Shown piece after piece: positions 29,544-37,085 of a DNA stretch of 37,960 bases (positions within the stretch are counted from its first letter, which is position 1; the number at the start of each line of letters is the position of its first letter). The notes beneath the pieces were generated by a model that saw nothing but the letters and a program-made list of their open reading frames with translations, was not told the DNA's origin and did no database searches. Position numbers and translations under genes: made by a program. Source of the stretch: Bacteroidia bacterium (GTDB lineage Bacteria > Bacteroidota > Bacteroidia > SpSt-205); NCBI GenBank assembly GCA_025054525.1, contig JANWZJ010000012.1, forward strand, positions 1 to 37,960, given 5' to 3'.

Positions 29544-29551
29544 TACTTTTG
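29544..29551 (+). promoter_or_regulatory. -7 box TACTTTTG, 4 nt before the SpoIIE phosphatase ATG
   Basis: TACTTTTG-acta-ATG. Confidence 0.7.
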
Positions 29552-29555
29552 ACTA

Positions 29556-31304
29556 ATGTCCGCGCCGCTGGTGATTGGATGGCTTCCTTCGGCTGCGTCT
29601 TGTGCAAGTTTTTTGTCTCTCCTGCAGGGGGAGATCGGAGAAGCCTCTCTGAAGCTCTTTCGCCGTGCAGAAGAGGCGCACGCCTATGCAGAGAAAAGTA
29701 TTTTGCAGGGAGAAGAACCCTTTCTCTTCTTAGCTCGGCTGCCAGAAGGAGCGGTTTTTTTGGAGGAGCTTCTACGGCGCTGGCCGTTAGCGTATGGGAT
29801 CGGACTATATGAGCAGGAGGGGCAAATCGTCTCTCTGGAAGTCCCGTACCTACCCCTCAAGGCCAGTGCAGACCCTAATACCTTGCGTTTTCATTTACGA
29901 TTGCTACGCCAGCGCTATGAGGAGCGGCTTCAAAGCGAGAAAAAAAACATGCTCCTTTCTGAACTTCATCGCGTATCGCTTTCCCTCACCGCCGAAGTGC
30001 GATTAGAATGGCTCATCTTCAAGCTGCTGCGTATCGTTCTGGATGACAGTCAAGCCCAAGAAGCGATTCTTCTGAGTTATGAGGGGGAGAAACTTCGCCC
30101 TATTGGATATGCAGCGGGTGGCGATCATGCTCCTCGCGCACTGCCTCCGATTCCTTTTCTGGAAGAGAAGCTCTTTTTGCCTCTTTTAGAGTTTGTCGCC
30201 CGATCCCGCGAAAATATCCTCCTCACCGAGGGAATGAGCGATTCCCTGTGGCTTACGCATCCGCAGTGGCTTCGGCTGAATGTACCTTCGCTCCTGTGCC
30301 TACCCCTGGTATTCCAAGGCAAACTCATCGGCATCCTCTATCTCATAGCCCCTAAGACGGACTTTCTGGCTGTGCCCGAACGAATGGAGTTTCTCAAGCT
30401 CATCACGTCTCATGCGGCTATCGCTTTACAAAATGCTACCCTGTACGCTCAAATGGAAGCTAAAGTCCAAGAGCGCACCGCCGAAGTCGTACGCCAAAAA
30501 GAAGAAATAGAGCGCCAGAGTATCCTCCTCAAGCAGCAGAATGAGGATATTTTAGCCAGTCTACGGTATGCTCAGCGAGTGCAGCGTGCTATTTTCCCCT
30601 CTTGGCAGGAGTTCCAGCAGAGCTTTCCCGATAGTTTCCTCTTCTACCAGTCCCGAGAAATGGTAGGTGGAGACTTCTACTGGTTTGCCCAGCGCTTGAG
30701 CAAAGCCATTATTGCGGTCGGAGACTGTACAGGGCATGGTATTCCCGGGGCTTTCATGACCATCATCGCAAACACCCTCCTCAGGCAAATCGTGGAACTG
30801 GAAGGGGTCTTTCGTCCTTCTGAGATATTGTATTTGCTCAATCTGCGTTTGGCAGCGGCGTTGCATCATGAGGATAACCGATATGATCAGTTTCGGGAGG
30901 GGATGGAGTTAGCGCTCTTACAGGTTGATCCCAAGCGGCATAAACTCCTCTATGCCGGCGCAGGACGACCCCTCTACATCGTGCGAGATGGCTGCGGTAC
31001 AGAACTGCGTCCTGATAGGATTACGCTGGGGCTGCCTTGGGTGGGGGATGCACCCGAATTCACCCCACATGCGTATGACCTGCAGCCAGGGGATATGCTC
31101 TATCTTTTTTCTGATGGATTCTCGGATCAGCTCAACCCCGAGGGCAAGCGGTACCAGCTCAAAAGATTTTATGAGCTTCTGCAAGTGATGGCTCAGCACC
31201 CCGCCGAACATCAGTATATCGTATTAGAGGCAGAGTGGAAACGCTGGATGGAAAATACCCGACAGACCGATGACATTATCGTGATAGGGGTGAGGGTGCC
31301 GTAG
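29556..31304 (+). CDS. GAF domain, coiled coil and SpoIIE/PP2C serine phosphatase
   Basis: GAF-like VPSLLCLPLVFQGKLIGILYLIAP; SpoIIE REMVGGDFYWFAQRLSKAIIAVGDCTGHGIPGAFMTIIANTLL...QPGDMLYLFSDGFSDQ...RQTDDIIVIGVRV. Confidence 0.93.
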   Translation: MSAPLVIGWLPSAASCASFLSLLQGEIGEASLKLFRRAEEAHAYAEKSILQGEEPFLFLARLPEGAVFLEELLRRWPLAYGIGLYEQEGQIVSLEVPYLPLKASADPNTLRFHLRLLRQRYEERLQSEKKNMLLSELHRVSLSLTAEVRLEWLIFKLLRIVLDDSQAQEAILLSYEGEKLRPIGYAAGGDHAPRALPPIPFLEEKLFLPLLEFVARSRENILLTEGMSDSLWLTHPQWLRLNVPSLLCLPLVFQGKLIGILYLIAPKTDFLAVPERMEFLKLITSHAAIALQNATLYAQMEAKVQERTAEVVRQKEEIERQSILLKQQNEDILASLRYAQRVQRAIFPSWQEFQQSFPDSFLFYQSREMVGGDFYWFAQRLSKAIIAVGDCTGHGIPGAFMTIIANTLLRQIVELEGVFRPSEILYLLNLRLAAALHHEDNRYDQFREGMELALLQVDPKRHKLLYAGAGRPLYIVRDGCGTELRPDRITLGLPWVGDAPEFTPHAYDLQPGDMLYLFSDGFSDQLNPEGKRYQLKRFYELLQVMAQHPAEHQYIVLEAEWKRWMENTRQTDDIIVIGVRVP

Positions 31305-31306
31305 GA

Positions 31307-32014
31307 TTATATCTCTGCACGAGTGCCGAGCTTGATATTGAGTACTTCCACCGATGTGGAGAAAAGCATCGCAAAGTAGATGTATCCCCGAGGAATGTGT
31401 AATCCTGTGCCTTCTCCTATCAAACTCACACCAATCATCAGAAGAAATGCCAGAGCCAATACTTTCAGAGTGGGGTGTTCATTCAAGATGCTTTGAACCT
31501 TTTTGCCTGCGGCTACCATAAAGAGAAGGGAAATCACAACCGCACTCGTCATAATCCAAAAGTCCCGGGTCATGCCTATAGCGGTGAGCACCGAGTCCAC
31601 CGAGAAGACCATATCTACCAGCGCTACTTGCAGAAGCACCTGCCTAAAAGAAGCCTTGCGTATAATAGGTACTTCTTGGGCGGCGACTTCTAAGCGGTGA
31701 TGGATTTCTTTTACGCCTTTGTATAGCAAGAAGAGTCCTCCCCCTATTAGAAGCAGCTCTCGCAGACCATATGTATGCCCTCTGAAACTAAACCAGCTCC
31801 CCGATAGAGAAAGGAGCTGAACTAGTCCCAGTAGCAGAGCCACTCGTAATAAGGGCGAATATACCATCCAGAATCGCCATATAGCTTTGCGTTGGGCTTC
31901 TTCTGCACCAGAAGTGAGAATGCTCAGAAAGACTAAGTTATCTATCCCCAGAGCAAGCTCCATGAGGACTAAGGTGAAAAGTCCAAAGCCCCATTCCCAG
32001 AATTTATGCTCCAT
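31307..32014 (-). CDS. TerC-family membrane protein
   Basis: LVLMELALGIDNLVFLSILT, ALVDMVFSVDSVLTAIGMT, LLMIGVSLIGEGTGLHIPRGYIYFAMLFS. Confidence 0.92.
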   Translation of the reverse strand: MEHKFWEWGFGLFTLVLMELALGIDNLVFLSILTSGAEEAQRKAIWRFWMVYSPLLRVALLLGLVQLLSLSGSWFSFRGHTYGLRELLLIGGGLFLLYKGVKEIHHRLEVAAQEVPIIRKASFRQVLLQVALVDMVFSVDSVLTAIGMTRDFWIMTSAVVISLLFMVAAGKKVQSILNEHPTLKVLALAFLLMIGVSLIGEGTGLHIPRGYIYFAMLFSTSVEVLNIKLGTRAEI

Positions 32015-32017
32015 GGC

Positions 32018-32692
32018 TCAGAGAATCCAACCAAAAGCAATGCCGAAGCGAGGTATCGGACGCACCCCTTTTCGTAAAATCAGGTCGCCCACTGGCATTT
32101 TTTCTACGAGGTCAGGGTCAGGGGGGACTAAGGGACCCCACTGATGTAGCGTATATCTTATGCCCATTCCCCAAAATAAATCCACGGCTATTCTCCTGCC
32201 TATTGCGCCTTGAAAGCCTAAGAGTCCATTTATAGAGAGGGCTTGGATAGTTCGCTCGTAGGTTTTAGTCCGCGTAGGAGTTCCGGGCGAATAAAAAGAA
32301 GTATCTATTCCTCCCATGTTTTGATAGTAATACTGATAGCCTAACTGGGCGGAAGCATAAATACCTGTGAGTGTATATTGAGGTTTGTCGGGGGATGCTT
32401 CGGTCAGATATTCACGCCACTCCAAACGAGCTTTGAATCCCCGCTGAGTGTTGTCCTGATAGGGCAGGACCTCAGCTAAGTATCCAAAGACCCATCCTGC
32501 TTCTATTTGCGTGCTATTTTTCCGTGAAACGGGTAATTCCATCGCACCCTGTACTGCAAGCTGAAAAGGGTCCATCAGTGCCAAAGGATAAAGCTTGAAC
32601 ACGGACATGCGGTAAATGGGTACGCGAGAGTCTACCTCCTGCGCCCAAAGATATGTTCCCACACCTGCTATGAGAGCGAAGAGCTTTCTCAT
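32018..32692 (-). CDS. Predicted outer-membrane or secreted protein (signal peptide, beta-rich), unknown family
   Basis: MRKLFALIAGVGTYLWAQ signal; alternating aromatic/polar pattern YTLTGIYASAQLGYQYYYQ; C-terminal IPRFGIAFGWIL. Confidence 0.65.
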   Translation of the reverse strand: MRKLFALIAGVGTYLWAQEVDSRVPIYRMSVFKLYPLALMDPFQLAVQGAMELPVSRKNSTQIEAGWVFGYLAEVLPYQDNTQRGFKARLEWREYLTEASPDKPQYTLTGIYASAQLGYQYYYQNMGGIDTSFYSPGTPTRTKTYERTIQALSINGLLGFQGAIGRRIAVDLFWGMGIRYTLHQWGPLVPPDPDLVEKMPVGDLILRKGVRPIPRFGIAFGWIL

Positions 32693-32697
32693 TCCAC

Positions 32698-32705
32698 CAA
32701 AGATA
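32698..32705 (-). promoter_or_regulatory. -7 box TATCTTTG, 5 nt before the 32692 ATG
   Basis: Reverse strand TATCTTTG-gtgga-ATG. Confidence 0.7.
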
Positions 32706-32715
32706 CGATGAAATT

Positions 32716-33987
32716 CTATGGATGTCCCCAGACTTCTCCTTCGGGCTGGACTTCTGTTATATGGATGGTCAGAAGCTGATTCTCAGTATGGGGCTGGTGC
32801 AGATGGACTCGCAGATAGTTTTCAGTTAGGCCTTCATCGGGAGTTTCTAAGAGGAGGTGAAGTCGATGACCTTTGCAGCTTTCGGCGAAGATGCGCTTTT
32901 TTCGTTGGGAGAGCTCGCGCAGGATTTCACTACGAGCCAGACGCTCACTCCACGGTACGGATTCAGTAAAAGAGGCTGCTGGTGTATTAGGGCGTTCGCT
33001 ATACGGGAAAACATGCAGATAACTAATCGGCAGGTCTGCCAGAAACTTATGCGTTTCTGCAAAGTCCTCGGGTTTCTCTCCAGGAAAGCCTACAATCACA
33101 TCTACCCCTATTCCTGCCAGAGGGAAGCGTTTCCGAATCGCTTCTACTCGGCTGGTATACAGGGCGCGCCGATAACGGCGGCGCATTCGTCCCAAGATTC
33201 GGTCACTTCCACTCTGGAGGGGCAAGTGAAAATGAATAGCCCATCGGGGCGAGTCTTGAATGAAGTCTAAAATAGAGTCGGAAAGTAGATTCGGCTCTAT
33301 AGAAGAGAGGCGAAATCGTAGAACGCTATCAGGAGTATGTTTCTCTAACTTTTGTAGGAGTTCTAAGAAGGAGGCGCCATGCGGCTTGCCATAATCGCCT
33401 AAGTTAATGCCGGTCAGTACGATTTCTCGGTAGCCTTCCTGGGCGATTCGGAGAGCCTGGGTTAAGACGACATCGGGTGGGGCACTGCGGCTCGGACCTC
33501 GCGTTTGCGGTACGATACAAAAACTGCATTTGTAATCGCAGCCATCTTGAACTTTGAGGAAGGCTCGCGTGCGCCCTTCTGCGGAATGAGCAAGCCATGT
33601 CCATTCCCGCTGAAAAGAGACCGAAGGTAACTCGGACTGTTTGCCCGCCAGTAACTGCTGAATCTGCTCGGCTAAAAAGGGCTTCTGGGCGTTTGTAGCC
33701 ACGAGGGAGACGCCGGGCAGCTGAGCCAAACTCACCGCATCCCGCTGTGCGTAGCATCCTGTAACGACCAGCTTAGCTTGGGGGGAGCGCCGATGTACTT
33801 GGCGCAGGAGCTTATGGGCTTTTTTCTCGGCTTGGTGGGTTACGCTACAGGTATTGAGGACATAGACCTCGGCTTCCGCTTCCCAATCGGTAATCGTATG
33901 GCCTGCCTGTACAAGCTGTCGGGCCAAAGTAGCCGTCTCGGTGAAGTTGAGTTTGCAACCCAAGGTGTGGAAGGCAATCCGCGCCAT
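32716..33987 (-). CDS. mtaB: tRNA t6A37 methylthiotransferase MtaB
   Basis: AFHTLGCKLNFTET, NTCSVTHQAEKKAHKLLR, VQDGCDYKCSFCIVPQTRGPSRS, LTGINLGDYG. Confidence 0.93.
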   Translation of the reverse strand: MARIAFHTLGCKLNFTETATLARQLVQAGHTITDWEAEAEVYVLNTCSVTHQAEKKAHKLLRQVHRRSPQAKLVVTGCYAQRDAVSLAQLPGVSLVATNAQKPFLAEQIQQLLAGKQSELPSVSFQREWTWLAHSAEGRTRAFLKVQDGCDYKCSFCIVPQTRGPSRSAPPDVVLTQALRIAQEGYREIVLTGINLGDYGKPHGASFLELLQKLEKHTPDSVLRFRLSSIEPNLLSDSILDFIQDSPRWAIHFHLPLQSGSDRILGRMRRRYRRALYTSRVEAIRKRFPLAGIGVDVIVGFPGEKPEDFAETHKFLADLPISYLHVFPYSERPNTPAASFTESVPWSERLARSEILRELSQRKKRIFAESCKGHRLHLLLETPDEGLTENYLRVHLHQPHTENQLLTIHITEVQPEGEVWGHP

Positions 33988-33988
33988 A

Positions 33989-35383
33989 TCAGCCCATCTG
34001 ACCTGCCGCTCGGAAGAAGGGAATCACATCGCGCACATTGCTCATGCCTGTGAGGAAAAGGAGAAGCCGTTCCAATCCCAGTCCAAATCCGCTATGAGGC
34101 ACCGTGCCAAAGCGGCGCGTGTCTAAGTATCCCTTGTAGGCGAAAAGGTCCATACGGCGTTCTTCCATGCGATTTAGCAGCACTTCATAGCGCTCTTCCC
34201 GCTGAGACCCGCCAATCACTTCTCCTATCCGCGGGAAAAGTACATCAAAAGAAGCGACGGTCTTTCCATCCTCATTTTGGCGCATGTAAAAGGCTTTGAT
34301 GGCTTTGGGGTAGTTATATACAATGATGGGACGACGAGCGTATTCTTCTACCAGGTAGCGCTCATGTTCGGCTTGTAGGTCAGCCCCCCAATATACAGGG
34401 TACTCAAAGCGGCGCCCACTTTTCTCCAAAAGTTCAATCGCCTCCGTGTAAGAGAGACGCAAGAAGGACTCTTTCAGCACATTTTCTATCTGGGTGAGAA
34501 GCTGCGGTTCGTAGCGCTCTGCCAGAAACTGTAGCTCTTCTGAAAAGTGAGCCTGCGTATGGCGAATGATAGAACGCAGAAAATCTTCTGCTAAGTCCAT
34601 CGTCATAGTAAGATCATAGAACGCCATTTCGGGTTCTATCATCCAGAACTCTGCGAGGTGTCGGGGTGTATGCGAGGGTTCGGCTCGGAATGTAGGGCCG
34701 AAGGTGTAGATTTTACCCAGCCCCATCGCGAGCTGCTCCCCCTCTAACTGTCCGCTTACCGTGAGATAAGCTGTGCGCCCAAAAAAGTCTTTCGTGAAGT
34801 CTGTTTCCTGAGGAGACAAGGTAGTTACTCGGAAAAGCTGTCCGGCTCCTTCGCAGTCTGAGGGAGTGAGGATGGGCGTATGCACATAGACGAAACCCTG
34901 TTCTTGAAAGTACTGATGGATGGCGAAGGAAACCCCACTTCGTATGCGGAAGACGGCTTGAAAGGTGCGAGTGCGGGGGCGCAAATGGGCTATCTCCCTC
35001 AGAAACTCTAAAGAGTGTGCTTTCTTCTGGAGGGGATAAACCTCAGGGTCTGCCTGCCCGTAGAGCTGATAGCCTTCTGCCACCAGCTCAAAGGGCTGCG
35101 GACGATTCGGAGTAGCCTGCAAAGTACCCCATACTTCCAAACTACTCCCTGTGTGAAGTTCGCTCTCTATGCGTTCTACGGGGATTTGCTCATGAGCCAT
35201 GACCACTTGAAGCGAGCGAAGGGTGGAGCCGTCATAGAGTTCTACGAAACTTACCTGGCGTGTGGTGCGTCGCGTGCGTATCCAACCCCGAATGATAAGT
35301 TTTTCACCTATGGGGGGACTCTGGAATAGCTCTGCGATGCCGAGATACAGAGTAGGGCTCGGAAGCCCACGGGCTGGCTGCAT
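33989..35383 (-). CDS. asnS: Asparaginyl-tRNA synthetase
   Basis: OB-fold RGWIRTRRTTRQVSFVELYDGST; class II motifs FRAEPSHTPRHLAEFWMIEPEMAF; FGLGLERLLLFLTGMSNVRDVIPF. Confidence 0.94.
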   Translation of the reverse strand: MQPARGLPSPTLYLGIAELFQSPPIGEKLIIRGWIRTRRTTRQVSFVELYDGSTLRSLQVVMAHEQIPVERIESELHTGSSLEVWGTLQATPNRPQPFELVAEGYQLYGQADPEVYPLQKKAHSLEFLREIAHLRPRTRTFQAVFRIRSGVSFAIHQYFQEQGFVYVHTPILTPSDCEGAGQLFRVTTLSPQETDFTKDFFGRTAYLTVSGQLEGEQLAMGLGKIYTFGPTFRAEPSHTPRHLAEFWMIEPEMAFYDLTMTMDLAEDFLRSIIRHTQAHFSEELQFLAERYEPQLLTQIENVLKESFLRLSYTEAIELLEKSGRRFEYPVYWGADLQAEHERYLVEEYARRPIIVYNYPKAIKAFYMRQNEDGKTVASFDVLFPRIGEVIGGSQREERYEVLLNRMEERRMDLFAYKGYLDTRRFGTVPHSGFGLGLERLLLFLTGMSNVRDVIPFFRAAGQMG

Positions 35384-35387
35384 ACTG

Positions 35388-35395
35388 CAAAGGTA
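35388..35395 (-). promoter_or_regulatory. -7 box TACCTTTG, 4 nt before asnS ATG
   Basis: Reverse strand TACCTTTG-cagt-ATG. Confidence 0.75.
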
Positions 35396-35409
35396 AGCTA
35401 AGAAAATTC

Positions 35410-35417
35410 TAACTTTG
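35410..35417 (+). promoter_or_regulatory. -7 box TAACTTTG, 4 nt before the tandem-DUF1573 gene ATG
   Basis: TAACTTTG-tacc-ATG. Confidence 0.75.
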
Positions 35418-35421
35418 TACC

Positions 35422-36531
35422 ATGCGGAGAGCAGGAATAGGGCTTTTCATCTCATCCTGTTTGTGGGCACAAATCGTATTTGATAAGACGGAACATGATT
35501 TCGGCGAAGTAGAAGAAGGCCCCGCTGCAGTTTATACCTTTACTTTCAAGAATACGGGAGACAAGCCAGTGAAACTTACTTCGGTCAAGGCTTCTTGTGG
35601 TTGTACTACCCCGAGTTGGACGCAGGAGGAAGTGCCTCCGGGTGGCACAGGCACTGTCCAAGCGTCGTATGACACCAAAGGGCGCCCCGGCGCTTTCCTC
35701 AAAACTATCACTGTACAGCATAGCGCCAGCGAGACACCGATTGTTCTCACAATCAAGGGTTCAGTCAAGTCCAATAAGCCCGTAGAAAAATATACTGAGG
35801 TAGATGGAGGATTAGGCTGGGTCAAGCGTCGTGAAACCTTCGGGAATGTTAAGTCTACGGAGACCCCCAGCCTTACTTTTGAAGTCAAGAATATCGTCTC
35901 TTATCCAATAGAGTTCAGGGGGTTAGCTGACCCTAAGCCGATGTTCAAAGTATCTTTTCAGCCCACGCGCCTTCTCCCTGGACAAGAGGGTAAGGTGGTT
36001 GTTACGCTGGATGGCAAGGCGGCTCGTGCAGCAGGCTGGAAGCACCAATCGGGATTTTATGAGTTTCTGCGTATTCAGACTACCGATTCCTCTGCCCCCG
36101 AGAAACAGCTCGTTGTGAATGGCTCCTATGAAATTGTTTATACCTCGGAAGAACTTGCAAAAGCCCCCAAAGCTGCATTCTCAGTGATGGAGTTTGATGG
36201 CGGGGAAGTCTTAGAGGGACAAATGGTGGAGTACCGATTCATCGTGCGCAACGAAGGAAAAAGCGACCTTATCATAGAGAGCGTGAAGGCTTCCTGTGGC
36301 TGTACGGCGGTAGAACCCACCGAAAAGGTTCTCAAACCCGGTAAAAGCACAGAAATAGTAGCTCGTTTTGACTCCAAGGGGCGGTCTGGGTTCCAACATA
36401 AGACTATTACCGTGGAGACAAATGATCCCCTCAATCCACGTGCGCTTCTTCATCTCAAGGCGAATGTTGTGAGCACCTCTAACTTTTCTCCTTCTGGCGG
36501 AGCGCCCTTCAATCTCACTCCGAGCTACTGA
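35422..36531 (+). CDS. Secreted protein with two DUF1573-like domains
   Basis: Two copies of FD..EHDFGEV.EG....Y.F..KN.G.....L.SVKASCGCT...PPGG......YDTKGRPG...KTITV; signal peptide-like MRRAGIGLFISSCLWAQ. Confidence 0.9.
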   Translation: MRRAGIGLFISSCLWAQIVFDKTEHDFGEVEEGPAAVYTFTFKNTGDKPVKLTSVKASCGCTTPSWTQEEVPPGGTGTVQASYDTKGRPGAFLKTITVQHSASETPIVLTIKGSVKSNKPVEKYTEVDGGLGWVKRRETFGNVKSTETPSLTFEVKNIVSYPIEFRGLADPKPMFKVSFQPTRLLPGQEGKVVVTLDGKAARAAGWKHQSGFYEFLRIQTTDSSAPEKQLVVNGSYEIVYTSEELAKAPKAAFSVMEFDGGEVLEGQMVEYRFIVRNEGKSDLIIESVKASCGCTAVEPTEKVLKPGKSTEIVARFDSKGRSGFQHKTITVETNDPLNPRALLHLKANVVSTSNFSPSGGAPFNLTPSY

Positions 36532-36593
36532 GGGCTCAGCTTAGTTGCGCGGGAGTAGAGGGTAAAACCCCGCTAAGGCAAACAGAAAAGCAC

Positions 36594-36601
36594 TAACTTT
36601 G
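36594..36601 (+). promoter_or_regulatory. -7 box TAACTTTG, 7 nt before rimP ATG
   Basis: TAACTTTG-tctcaag-ATG. Confidence 0.65.
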
Positions 36602-36608
36602 TCTCAAG

Positions 36609-37082
36609 ATGCAAGTTCTGCGCATGATAGAAAAGCGCCTTCGGGTTTGGGTGACCTCTCAGCTTGCTGAATCTTTCCCGGAGGCATTCCTTGTGGAGAC
36701 TCGCTTGCGTGTGCATCGTAATGCGCCCGAGGTGTCGCTGCGTATAGACACAGATACGGGTTGGACGCTGGATAAGTTTGTGCGCATTCACCTTTTCCTC
36801 AAGGAGCGCATGGAAGGGCTCTCTTGGCTTCCTGAGGGATGCCATTTGAGTGTAGCTTCTCCCAGCTTGGACATGCCCATTAAGGTTCGCCGCCAGTACC
36901 TCCAAAAGCTGGGCAAGCCTCTCCGTGTCTATACCTGGCGGGGTAGATATGTACGGGGAATTTTAGAGAGAGTAAAAGAAGAGGGGATAGAGCTAAGCAC
37001 ACCTTCTCGGAAAATCTACCTGCGTTGGAGCGACATCAAGTTTGCTCGCTTAGAGAGAGAAAAACCTCAATCCCTGAACTAA
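36609..37082 (+). CDS. rimP: Ribosome maturation factor RimP
   Basis: VSPSLDMPIKVRRQYLQKLGKPLRVYTWRGRYVRG-type motif (here VASPSLDMPIKVRRQYLQKLGKPL); directly upstream of nusA. Confidence 0.88.
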   Translation: MQVLRMIEKRLRVWVTSQLAESFPEAFLVETRLRVHRNAPEVSLRIDTDTGWTLDKFVRIHLFLKERMEGLSWLPEGCHLSVASPSLDMPIKVRRQYLQKLGKPLRVYTWRGRYVRGILERVKEEGIELSTPSRKIYLRWSDIKFARLEREKPQSLN

Positions 37083-37085
37083 TCT

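Noticed and set aside
32857-33270. 137-aa plus-strand ORF
   Set aside because: Antisense to mtaB; no domain.
36549-36573. GCGGG...CCCGC inverted repeat between the DUF1573 gene and rimP
   Set aside because: 5-bp stem with a 15-nt loop and no U-tract; not convincing as terminator or structured RNA.
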